Shown here: positions 42,841 to 54,000 of the stretch, one piece after another
Layout: every line of letters starts with the position of its first letter
Numbering within the stretch: the first letter of the stretch is position 1
NCBI RefSeq assembly: GCF_029633865.1
Contig: NC_079219.1
Coordinates: forward strand, 52,000,916-52,064,915
Direction: 5' to 3'
Source: Lampris incognitus
Taxonomy: Eukaryota > Chordata > Actinopteri > Lampriformes > Lampridae
DNA: 64,000 bases
Notes under the pieces: model-generated
What the model was told of the DNA's origin: nothing
Seen by the model: the letters and a program-made list of their open reading frames with translations, nothing else
Databases searched by the model: none
Translations under genes and position numbers: made by a program

Positions 42841-43920
42841 TAATGGGGGGGGGGATTTTTCCCCCTTTTTCTCCCAATTGTACTTGGCCAATGGGGCAGC
42901 ATCCGAGTGATGTCATGGCATCGCTGTCGCTACTGACGCGTCGCAGGAAGTCAGACATGCGGAGCACGTTAGACAGTACAGCATGGCTGTGTTTTATGTA
43001 CGCCATGGCACACTAGAAAAAATAGGTGAAAACGGCAAACAATTACACAAAAAAACAAAGAAAATTACAACAAACTGCTTACTTCTAATGTAGTCTAGTG
43101 CATCCGATGTCTGACTTCCGTTTGCTGTGAAGCTTCTGCTTCCACTCAGGAAGGGCTAAAAATAGCTCATGGACACTGCCCCATTACCCCACTCTTCCGA
43201 GCCGTCCCGGTCGCTGCTCCACCCCCTTTGCCGACCCAGGGAGGGCTGCAGACTACCACGGTATGTGGAGTCACCAGCCACTGCTTTTCACCTGACAGTG
43301 AGGAGTTTCACCAGGGGAACGTAGCGCGTGAGAGGATCACGCTATTCCCCCCAGCTCGCCCAGCCAGACGCCTTCGACGCACCTTCCCCGCACTCCACAT
43401 GACAACACTAAAATACAGTCAATGCTAGGCAAGGCCTCCGCCAGACCACCCCCCGGTGTTGTCGGAACTGCCGATCTGCATGGGCTAGCAGTTAGCTTAG
43501 CCTGCCCCGCTTCCACGTCCTATCAGACCACCTTCAGCGTTACTTCTTTGGGCACAGCTCTGGGCAGGGCCGTGGTCCCTGGGCTCACAGGACGCAGCAG
43601 ACCAAGCTCTCCCAGCCAATCCAGCACCAGCTCTCCCGGCCATCAAAACAAACTTAAACGCAGACGTGGACAAACACACTGCATGAACGGTACTGGGTGA
43701 GGCCGCCGCAAACGTGAATTCGCGCCACCATCCCCCAGCCCCCATTTTTCTTCCCAAATGTACTTGGCCAATTGCCCTACTCTTCACATCCGGCTTCCCA
43801 CCCGCAGACACGGCCAACTGTGTCTGTAGACACCCGACCAAGCCGGAGGTAACACGGGGATTCGATCCGCCGACACCCGTGTTGGTAGGCAACGGAGTAG
43901 ACCGACCTGGGCGCCATTCG
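42841..43920. mobile_element. Partial copies of SINE family C
   Basis: Three pieces are visible. A short CCCAATTGTACTTGGCCAAT end lies at about 42865-42895. A middle-to-3' segment lies at 43165-43400 (CCGTCCCGGTCGCTGC, then CTGACAGTGAGGAGTTTC). A segment at 43715-43920 holds both the CTTGGCCAATTG end and the tRNA-like end (GGATTCGATCCGCCGAC, read on the minus strand). The roughly 300 bp between the second and third pieces (43410-43700) match nothing I recognise. Confidence 0.6.
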
Positions 43921-45324
43921 CGCCGCCATCTTCCCAGAAGGTGTTGTGGCGATCACATCATGGAGCCATGTCGTTTTACCACCTCTCTCTCCACGTCAGT
44001 CTATATTATTGATGCTGCTGTTGACCGTCGATGTCGAGCAACAGCTGCCTCCTCTTGACCGAGTTAGATAGCCGACATAAATATTTCTCCTTTCCCTCTC
44101 TGAAGCAGCGTCACAGTGGGGCTTTCTATCCCAGAATATGTTCATAGAAGAGGAAGGAAGATACAAACTAACTCTCTCCACAGAACGTGATCCAACATTT
44201 GCTCTTCCCTGATTTGTGCAGAAGAGCCCGCATGCAGCCACCCAATAGATAACCGTCGACTTTGGACGAAAAGGGATTTATAGGCAAAGCATCAAATGAG
44301 CACCTGGCAGGGAAGGAAAAGATCCTTCATGTTTCATTCATAACTGTTTTCAGTAAACCTCGTTGCACAGGAGAGCTGGATTTAAAACAAAACAGCTGTG
44401 ATGAGAGACGACACCACGGCAGATAAAGTGTGAATGATGATGCCTTGCAAAAGACTCGAAAATATGTTCTTCCTGTTAGACACTGATATATCAGGGAATA
44501 TTTTCCATCTATTTGTTCACTTGTGTTATACACACATGATAAAATATTTGCCACAATTTTCCCTCTGCAGGCTTAACCGCGGGGTGGGGGGTGTGGGGGG
44601 GTAATCTTTGTTATTTTTGTTAAGTTACTGTTTCCCATGAAACAGTTGTTATAGTGTTAATCAGCCTTAATGGATGATATATTGACATATTCGTTGCCCA
44701 AGCTGTTGAAGATCACCCAGCATCTCTGTAATCACCTATATTGATCTGGGATACGATAAACAGGGAAATTACACATCCTCACACAGCCCACATCCACCAA
44801 GACATAAATATTTACCTACATCAGTTCACTTAGGGGGATAATAAACGCTGCAATAAACGCTGTTTGTTCAACGTGCTTGCAAAGCTTCTGACAGGACGCC
44901 CACGTGAGGACCAAAACAGTGGCCTTGGACCAGCAGTATAAATAGAAGCCGGAGCAAAGGCCCTGAAAGAAGCTTTAGGAAGGTGGTTTTCACGCTGGGT
45001 AAGTATTCAACCCAACACAACCCAACACAGTGACGGGTTAAAGAGGAGGGCATCTGGCTTTAGGGGAAATATTCGTCATCTTTTCCACAACAGTGTATGA
45101 ATAAGGGTGATAGCTTACTCATGGTACCTCTGCTGCCTGATTCACACAGTGGTTGAATACTGAATGTGTAATTGTAGAGCGACATTGGTTGAGGGTATAA
45201 GAGAACTAAGTGGCTGCTTAGGGCGGCAGTATCAGAGTGGTGCTGGGACATGGGGGGGGGGGGCTCACATTAGATCAACTCAGATTAAATTCTAGTTTTT
45301 ATTCTGTGCTGTAATGCAAATCTG
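43921..45324. other. No gene recognised
   Basis: Non-coding. It includes a G-rich run at 44580-44600. No gene or repeat family identified. Confidence 0.45.
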
Positions 45325-46254
45325 CATTCCATGCAGGATATGTATGAGGGCAGTGTGACAGTGGTGAGGTGTGCGGTTGGAATGACAGATGGGTTCAAGG
45401 TGGACGTGGGATTACACCAAGGATCGGCTCTGAGCCCTTTCTTGTTTGCAGTGGTGATGGTCAGGTTGACGGATGAGATCAGGCAGGAGTCTCCGTGGAC
45501 TATGATGTTTGCGGATGACATTGTGATCCGTAGCAAGAGTAGGGTGCAGGTTGAGGAGAGCCTGGAGAGGTGGAGGTATGCACTGGAGAGAAGAGGAATG
45601 GCACTCGGTGGGAGCAAGACGGAATACCTATGCGTGAACAAGAGGGAGGACAGTGGAATGGTGAGGATGCAAGGAGTAGAGGTGATGAAGGCATGTGAGT
45701 TTAAATACTTGGGGTCTACTGTCCAAAGTAATCGGGAGTGCAGAAGAGAGTGCAGGCAGGGTGGAGTGGGTGGAGAAGAGTGTCAGGAGGGATTTGTGAC
45801 AGAAGGGTACCAGCAAGAGTTAAAGGGGAGGTTTACAAGATGGTTGTGAGACCAGCTATGTTATATGGTTTGGAGACAGTGGCACTGATGAAAAGACAGG
45901 AGGTGGAGCTGGAGGTGGCAGAGTTGAAGATGCTAAGATTTTCATTGGCAGTGACGAAGAGGGACATGATTAGGAACGAGTATATTAGAGGGACCGCTCA
46001 GGTTGGATTGTTTGGAGACAAAGCAAGAGAGGCAAGATTGAGATGGCTTGGACATGTGTGGAGGAGAGATGCTGAGTATATTGGGAGAAGGATGCTGAAT
46101 ATGGAGCTGCCAGGGAAGAGGCAAAGAGGAGGTTTATGGATGTGGTGAGGGAAGACATGCAGGTGGCTGGTGTGACAGAGGAAGATGCAGAGGACAGGAA
46201 GAGATGAAAACGGATGAGCCGCTGTGGCGCCCCCTAACGGGAGCAGCCGAAAAT

Positions 46255-46295
<41 letters not shown>

Positions 46296-46315
46296 TAGTA
46301 GTAGTAGATGTAGTA
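45325..46315 (+). pseudogene. RTE-type LINE, 5'-truncated, with 17-bp target duplication
   Basis: It starts within the RT palm. The 172-codon frame 45331-45849 carries GLHQGSALSPFLF, the catalytic MMFADDIV and FKYLGSTVQ. After frame breaks near 45740-45850, the C-terminal frame 45738-46148 contains LYGLETVALMKRQ and RLRWLGHVWRRD. The 3' tail is (AGC)n(AGT)n at 46255-46307. The 17-bp sequence GCTGTAATGCAAATCTG flanks both sides (45308-45324 and 46316-46332), which defines the insertion exactly. Confidence 0.85.
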
Positions 46316-46332
46316 GCTGTAATGCAAATCTG

Positions 46333-47294
46333 ATTTTAACCATTGGAGAGGTACAGATGCCTCTCACCCCCCATAAATACTCCAATCCCAAATTTCTCCG
46401 TTTGATTTCTATTCTTTTTTTTCCTACTTTACAGAAATGAAGCACAATAAAACTAAAATCAAACTAGAAATCTGAAACATATGACAAAACTAATATATTA
46501 ACAAAAACACTCATGTATCTGACCGAGATGTGATCTGGTGGTAGTGTATTTAAAAAAACAAAAACAAAAAACAAGTGGTCTGTGTAGTAACATCCCCCAC
46601 AAGCCATTGGGACATGATGTAATTTAAATCCGGGCTGCATTACATTTTAGCTGTCGTAAGCAGGGTGTTTATTTCCAAGCAATGCAATGATGTCGTAAAA
46701 CAAGTCATTGCTTCAGCTGTCTGTCAGAACAAACAGAGATCCTGGTGTCATTAATTAGTGGGACCTGCGTTTTTCTCGCTGAAAAGCATTCCAGCAAACT
46801 GGCATGACCTGCCGTCCACAGCAGGTGAGTTTGTATTGTGCAGCACAACTTGCAGTGAATGTGAACTACACCAGTACAGTGGGAAGTGAGTTTGTAATGT
46901 TTAGCAGCTGAATTAACTTAACTCCTTTTCCACCATGTAACAAATAATCTGATGTATATGGAGATTTGTTCACTGAGTTTAATGTGTTGATTTGTTGATC
47001 ACTTCAGATTATTGGCAATGGATTATCTGTATGTTATATCCTGCTTGTTTACATGTTCAGATTAAATCATTATTCGTTCATGTGCTGATTGCTAATTCTG
47101 AAGCCTACACAGTCAGATGATTGATAAGAAGGCAGATCAGACCTACAGTGAGCTAAGCAGCAGTAGCAGTATAGACTACCACTGAGTTTATATAGTCTGT
47201 ACTGCAGTATAGTCTACATATATCGTTATATATACTATACTATACTATGACTATATATATAGATAACACTATTATTATTATTTATATATATTTT

Positions 47295-47338
<44 letters not shown>

Positions 47339-47487
47339 TGACAGCTGATAATTGCTTATGGCATGAAACAGGGCTTGTACTGTCTCATAAAGATTTTACT
47401 TGACTCACTGGATTATTTTGCTCCTTATTTGTTGAGCACTTTCCCTACCACTGAGTGTTTCTTTTAACAAAGTTTTGTGTATATATA
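46333..47487. other. No gene recognised; short (TA)n
   Basis: Non-coding AT-rich DNA with a TA tract at about 47300-47336. No gene seen. Confidence 0.5.
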
Positions 47488-47866
47488 CACTACCGTTCAA
47501 AAGTTTGGGATCACCCAAACAATTTTGTGTTTTCCATGAAAAGTCACACTTATTCACCACCATATGTTGTGAAATGAATAGAAAATAGAGTCAAGACATT
47601 GACAAGGTTAGAAATAATGATTTGTATTTGAAATAAGATTTTTTTTACATCAAACTTTGCTTTCGTCAAAGAATCCTCCATTTGCAGCAATTACAGCATT
47701 GCAGACCTTTGGCATTCTAGCTGTTAATTTGTTGTGGTAATCTGGAGAAATTGCACCCCACGCTTCCAGAAGCAGCTCCCACAAGTTGGATTGGTTGGAT
47801 GGGCACTTCTTTGAGCAGATTGAGTTTCTGGAGCATCACATTTGTGGGGTCAATTAAACGCTCAAA

Positions 47867-48061
47867 ATGGCCAGAAAAAGAGAACTTTCCTCTGAAACTC
47901 GACAGTCTATTCTTGTTCTTAGAAATGAAGGCTATTCCATGCGAGAAATTGCTAAGAAATTGAAGATTTCCTACACCGGTGTGTACTACTCCCTTCAGAG
48001 GACAGCACAAACAGGCTCTAACAGGTACTATTTAATGAAGATGCCAGTTGGGGACCTGTGA
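47867..48061 (+). pseudogene. Tc1 transposase N-terminal fragment (left arm)
   Basis: An ATG frame of 64 codons. About 50 residues form a paired-like helix-turn-helix DNA-binding subdomain (MARKRELSSETRQSILVLRN onward), then the frame runs into the centre of the palindrome and stops. The catalytic DDE domain is missing. Confidence 0.8.
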
Positions 48062-48305
48062 GGCGTCTGTTTCTCAAACTAGAGACTCTAATGTACTTAT
48101 CTTCTTGCTCAGTTGTGCAACGCGGCCTCCCACTTCTTTTTCTACTCTGGTTAGAGCCTGTTTGTGCTGTCCTCTGAAGGGAGTAGTACACACCGGTGTA
48201 GGAAATCTTCAATTTCTTAGCAATTTCTCGCATGGAATAGCCTTCATTTCTAAGAACAAGAATAGACTGTCGAGTTTCAGATGAAAGTTCTCTTTTTCTG
48301 GCCAT
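48018..48305 (-). pseudogene. Tc1 transposase N-terminal fragment (right arm)
   Basis: Same N-terminal 50 residues as the left-arm copy, on the opposite strand. It continues through the linker (SRKRSGRPRCTTEQED) into the second HTH before stopping after 95 codons. It points towards the left-arm copy and overlaps it in the centre. Confidence 0.8.
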
Positions 48306-48704
48306 TTTGAGCGTTTAATTGACCCCACAAATGTGATGCTCCAGAAACTCAATCTGCTCAAAGAAGTGCCCATCCAACCAATCCAACTTGTGGGAGCTGC
48401 TTCTGGAAGCGTGGGGTGCAATTTCTCCAGATTACCTCAACAAATTAACAGCTAGAATGCCAAAGGTCTGCAATGCTGTAATTGCTGCAAATGGAGGATT
48501 CTTTGACGAAAGCAAAGTTTGATGTAAAAAAAATCTTATTTCAAATACAAATCATTATTTCTAACCTTGTCAATGTCTTGACTCTATTTTCTATTCATTT
48601 CACAACATATGGTGGTGAATAAGTGTGACTTTTCATGGAAAACACAAAATTGTTTGGGTGATCCCAAACTTTTGAACGGTAGTGTATATATATATATATA
48701 GACT

Positions 48705-49290
48705 ACTAGAAGAACCCCGCTACAATGTAGCGGTTTGGTTATCCACCCGTCTAATTCTCCCTCCTCTTCATCCTGCCAGCTAACCGCCTTCCCCCTGCCC
48801 CTAAACCCCCCTCCACTCCAACTCCCTCCCCCCAAACGCTCAGAATCCTCTGAAATGCTGAGAAAAGTGTTTTTTAGCCATTTTTAGAAAATGCATATTT
48901 TGCATAATTATGCATAATTATTATAATTATTTTAATTTTCTGTTATTTTTCTGGTCCTCTCTGAAACAATACCTACCACCTCCAAAAAAAATGAGGATCA
49001 TAAGTGCATTTTTGCAAAAATGCATTTATTTTGCATAATGCCAAAACATTTCTAAGTCCCAGAAAAAAGTTATAGGTGAAAAAATCAAAGATGCTCAGAA
49101 TCATCTGAAATGCCGAGAAAAGTGTTTTTTTTAAGCCATTTTTAGAAAAATACATATTTTGCATATTTATGCATAATTAATTATGCATAATTTTAATGTT
49201 CTGCTATTTTGTATAGGTGCCCCTGATCATCCCCAATAACCTCCAAAAAGAATCAAGGCCCCAAGTGCTTTAGTTTGGCCGTTTATAGAC
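48705..49290 (-). mobile_element. Helitron-like element, 3' end and repeated body
   Basis: On the minus strand the sequence ends CTAGT at 48709-48705. It is preceded after about 8 bases by a perfect 8-bp-stem hairpin (CCGCTACA-T-TGTAGCGG, 48717-48733). A terminal hairpin followed by CTRR-T is the diagnostic 3' end of Helitrons, which lack inverted repeats. The body contains two similar copies, about 255 bp apart, of a block with GAGAAAAGTGTTTTTT and ATATTTTGCATA (near 48840-48920 and 49095-49190). The 5' end is not resolved, and no helicase frame is present. Confidence 0.5.
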
Positions 49291-50035
49291 TCTCACACAG
49301 ACACACACCACACACCAGACACACATTGTGAAAATACAGGAGTAGATACTGCACTAAACTTCAGCTGCAACATAGATAGACTACCACTGATCTCGGATGG
49401 TAGCTGTGTCATTGTGCCACAGTGAACAGCAGAGACACACGGGTGCCTTTATTGTAACATAGAGTAGCAGTTTAGCAACTGTGGGGGTAAAATCAAATCT
49501 TTTACTTGGGTTTCGCTCCAGATCGAGACACGGTACAGAGAAAAAAAAAAAACTTTTAGTCCTAATAGGTGGTTGTCAGTTGTAAAAATAAAAGTTATAA
49601 AGTAATTAGCTTTCTTTTTTTCTTTAGGCCTCTGCCTAAAAAAAATTTTTTTTAAAATCATACAGCAATTCATAACTTTTTGGAAATATCTAAGAACTTT
49701 TTTTTTTTTTTTTTTTTACACACTAATGTGAAGGTTTTTAGAATGAAACACCCCATTTGTAGTGGTCTGGTTTGTTTAACTGGACATGGTGCTGAGTGAG
49801 AGGACTGGAAAGTGTCACTAATATAAACCCTTTGTTTAGTACATCCGCTTGATTATTACTCAAATGCAGAAGATGAGGTATCACTTCTCTCTTTTGACAC
49901 GGCAATGTAAAGTTGTGGCCACAATGCAATACGAACACACAAACTGAAGCAACCTCAGACACAAGTCAGCATCGGTCACATTTGTGCAATGAAAGACTGA
50001 TGTTTCATTTCCTGCTCTCCTCCTCTCCTTTTCAG
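49291..50035. other. Upstream region of the TLR gene
   Basis: Non-coding and AT-rich. It probably includes an intron: a polypyrimidine tract and CAG end at 50035, directly before the TLR start codon. The 5'UTR exon and promoter are not identifiable by eye. Confidence 0.5.
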
Positions 50036-51034
50036 GTCCCTCGCCATGATTTTGAAACTGGTGAGTTTTAGTGCTCTCCTCCTCGGAGCCCTCACATCCC
50101 CGTTGCCAGCTACACTCTCTCCCACCACAAACGCCACAGGAGGCCTCTGTCGCATATACAACTATGGCCGCTCTGCAGACTGCCTTGGGAGACAATTCGA
50201 CCATGTTCCGTGGACACGTCTTCCCTCCACATTGGAGGAACTAGATCTCTCCTACAACATACTTCCAGCCATCCATGCCAACGACTTCCTCCACTTCCCG
50301 CGGCTACGCACCCTTCTGCTGTCGTACAATAACATCTCATACATCCACGATGATGCTTTTAGGAGCAACCCCCTCCTGGAGCATCTCAACATCTTCAACA
50401 ATTCCCTGCAGGAAATTCCTGCCACTCCTCTGATGCCCCTCACCAACCTGAAGAAGCTCTACATGTCCAATAACCTTTACAAACAAGCCACTTTGGCAGA
50501 TGGCTTCTCCAAATTTGCCAAACTCCAGGTCTTGTCCATGGGCGGTCCCCTGGTGCTTGGCTTAAAGAAAGGGGACTTCAAACCCTTGAAGAATATTAGG
50601 TTACAGGGTTTTGCCATCAAATGCTCTTCCAATCTGAGTTACTATGAGCCTGGTAGTTTAGAGGTTATCCAGACAACCCAGATGGGTTTTGACATGGTGA
50701 TAGACCAAAAGCCAAACATTCTCCCTCTTATGCTTCGCGACCTCGCCAACAAGACCTTCAGCGTCATCCAGTTCCGCAACCTCTTTGAGTTCATGTACTA
50801 CATGGCTGAGGAGGACATTTTTAAGAATCTGAGAGACATTACAGCCCACCAACTCATCTTTCACCGTGGTAAATTCAACGAAAACTTGCTGAGGATGATT
50901 TTGATAAACTTACAAGTGGCCCCCATCAAAAGGCTGAGACTTCAGTACATTGACTTTGCCCGTTCACCCACTTTTGTGGACGACGGAGCCAGCTCCAGGA
51001 TAACAGACCTAAAACTGGATAAACTGGATCTGTG
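50036..51034 (+). CDS. tlr18: TLR exon with signal peptide and N-terminal LRRs
   Basis: An acceptor CAG ends at 50035 and the ATG is at 50046. The donor is TG|GTAAGT at 51034/51035, a perfect consensus that leaves phase 2. It encodes residues 1-329 plus two bases of Trp330. The start is hydrophobic (MILKLVSFSALLLG), an LRR N-terminal region with Cys follows, and then LRRs such as LEELDLSYNIL, LRTLLLSYNNI and LEHLNIFNNSL. The first exon of the mRNA must lie further upstream. Confidence 0.85.
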
Positions 51035-54000
51035 GTAAGTTTCTTCTGTTACATAGCATTCACACACTTGTTTCCAAAAATGTAAAAAAATGGCAACAGT
51101 GAATACTATTACTACTACTACTACCACCACAATAATGATAGTAATAATAATAATGAATTAGAGTAGGCTACGTCAACAAATACAATGAAACAGTCAAAAT
51201 GCCAGCAAAAGACACGAAATGGCATTTAATAACAGATAACATTGATTTAGTTATCCTGAGCTCCTCCAGCAAAAGCCTTGTAGCCATGATACTGAAGGCC
51301 TGGTCACCTTTGGGGGCCAACAGAAGGGGCCCTGCTCAGGGGCCCTCAAGCAGGTCATTAGATACAGGTCTGATATGAAGACAGTCACCAGGACCTGTTG
51401 CTCTTTACCAGTTAGAAGGAAAATCTTTATTTCAATTCTTAAACTATAAATAAGAGGGAGTTATACTGGTCTTAATGCAGCGATAAAAACATGGAGCAGA
51501 ATCAGAAATTTTTTTATTCCGTGTTACCTCCGGCTTGGCCGGGCGTTCCTACAGACACAATTGGCCATGTCTGTGGGTGGGAAGCTGGATGTGGGTATGT
51601 GTCCTGGTCGCTGCACTAGCGTCTCCTCTGGTCAGCCGGGGCGCCTGTTCGGGGGGGGGGGACTTGGGGGAGGGATAGCGTGATCCTCCCATGTGCTACG
51701 TCCCCCTGGTGAAACTCCTCACTGTCAGGTGAAAAGAAGCGGCTGGTGACTCCATATGTATCAGAGGAGGCATGTGGTAGTCTGCAGCCCTCCCCGGATC
51801 GGCAGAAGGGGTGCAGGGATGGCTCGGAAGAGTGGCGTAATGGGCCAAGTACAATTGGGGAGTAAAGGGGGGGGGGGTAATCCAAAAAACAAAAAAAAAA
51901 TTATTTTATTGCCGTGTGCATTACACGCACTAAGAATTTTGCTAGACATTGTTGGTACAGAGAATAAAATTAAATAAAATGAAATTAAAATAAAATGAGT
52001 ATGTGAAAAAAATATACAAAACACACACATGTATATACACACACACACACACACACACATATACATACATAAAACAGATCTAGAAAAAATAAAAACAGCA
52101 AAAAGTAAGTCTTTCAGCGGGGGGCTGGGGGGCCTTTTGATTTGTCCAATTGCAACAGGGAAGAAACTGTCCTTGTGGTGTGAGGTTTTGACCCTGATGG
52201 AGGTGGTGTCCAGGGTGGGAGGGGTCAGCGATGATCTTCTCTGCCCACCTCAAGGTCCTGGATACACTTTCAGAGGTCAGGGAAGGTTAAAAGAAATAAA
52301 TGAAAGATATTTTAAACGGCTCTCTCGTCCCCCTCATTTTAACTTACCTGAGTCAAATACACCACCTGACTTTCTGGCTCCGGAGCTCACATTCATGACC
52401 TGGTTTCCAATGTTGTCTTGAATCTGGTTAACTGTTTGCCTTGGAAGGGCAAACAGAATAAACTCAGATGTATTTTCTTTAAGCTAAAGGAATATTAAGG
52501 ACATCTAGAACAATATCTGAGGGGAAATTCTTGAATCTGCTGGAGTCTCCTGTTTTCTGTGGATAGAATTCTGTATGTCATTTGCATAACTCTGGAAACT
52601 GATTTTACAGTCTGCCTACAGATAATGTCACCAAATGGGAGCACATCAACAGAGCAAGGGCGGGACCATGTTGTGGGAACACCATGAAGCAAATACCATC
52701 TGTTAGCAGTTATAGCTTTCATGTTGTATTATATTGCTTATTAAAGTAGAAGTATGCATGAAATATTCTAACATAAATATTAGAGGCAAAGTGGAAATGA
52801 CATGACAATGCAAAGACAGAGTATGTATAGTGCAGTATACACCTGACATGAACACTTAACACTTAAAATCTCCAATTCTTGTAGGTATATAAGTAATCCC
52901 GATGTGCTGCGGTTTGACTGGCGCTTCACCTGGTTCAACAAAATTCAAGATCTCTCCATCCAGTATGTGTACTTCAACAGTGTGCCTTGCGATTCCTGGG
53001 TAGAGATGGAGGGCGTGGAGTCTCTGGATGTCTCCAACAACCGCCTGCACAACACAGCCATCTTCAACCAACGCTGCGATTACAAGGGCAGAATGCGGAG
53101 CCTTCATAACTTCAACATGAGCAACAACGAGCTGTCCAGCTTGAGAGACTTGTCATATCTGACCAGGGAGTTCCAGCGACTACAAGTGATCGATATAAGC
53201 AACAACAAACTGGGCTCTGCTGAAGAAAGCCAAAACTGCGCCTGGAGGCAAAACATCACCAAGGTGATCGCTCACCATAACCAGTTTGTGAGCCAAGCCT
53301 TACAATGTCTGCCAACCACAGTGCAACTCCTGGACCTGTCTTATTGCAGTCTGGACCAGCTGGACATGACTTACTTTGAGAAAACCACCAACCTCAAAGA
53401 GCTCCTTCTCAGTGGGAACAAAATCAAGTTCATCCCCTCTCAGTGGAGAATGGCATCCCTGCAGGCACTCACCCTGGATGGTAATTCTTTTGGCCTCATA
53501 AGTATGGAGTCCTTCCAGGACATGCCCCAGCTATCTCAGCTGAAGGCTGGCAACAACCCTTATCACTGTACCTGTGAAATCCATGCTTTTATCCAGGGAA
53601 CAATGTCAAAGAGGAAGATCAACCTCACAGACTGGCCTGACAGTTACAAGTGTTACCATCCTGAGGCCTTGCTCAACACTGTCATATCTAATTACTTCCC
53701 AGGTCATGTGGCCTGTGACATCAGACTAGTCATCATCATTTCTGTGGCCACCACTGCAACAGTGGTGCTGATACTGATGCTGATCTGCTACCTCTTTGAC
53801 GTTCCCTGGTATACGAAAGCCACCTATCAGATCCTTAGAGCTAAATACAGAGCTCACAAGGAGAAAGCGGTGGAAGGAAGGGAGATTTTCACCTATCACG
53901 CCTTCATTTCCTACAGCCACTCTGACGCCGACTGGGTGAGGGACCAACTCTTACCCTGCATGGAGAACAACAGGAACCCCTACCGCCTTTGTATTCACGA

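Larger units (their letters stand above)
47488..48684. mobile_element. Palindromic Tc1-derived foldback element
   Basis: Two 535-bp arms (47488-48023 and 48150-48684) are reverse complements with about two mismatches, around a 126-bp centre. The outer ends are Tc1 inverted-repeat ends (CACTACCGTTCAAAAGTTTG) bordered by TATA. Each arm has a mosaic order. From the outside inwards it carries the element's 3' end and last roughly 60 transposase codons, pointing outwards. Next comes the 5'UTR and the ATG plus about 50 codons of the transposase HTH region, pointing inwards. No catalytic domain is present, so it could only move with transposase supplied by another element. Confidence 0.85.

Noticed and set aside
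52029..52421. 130-codon frame in the first TLR intron
   Set aside because: It starts in a CA repeat and shows no domain; it has no role in the spliced reading frame.
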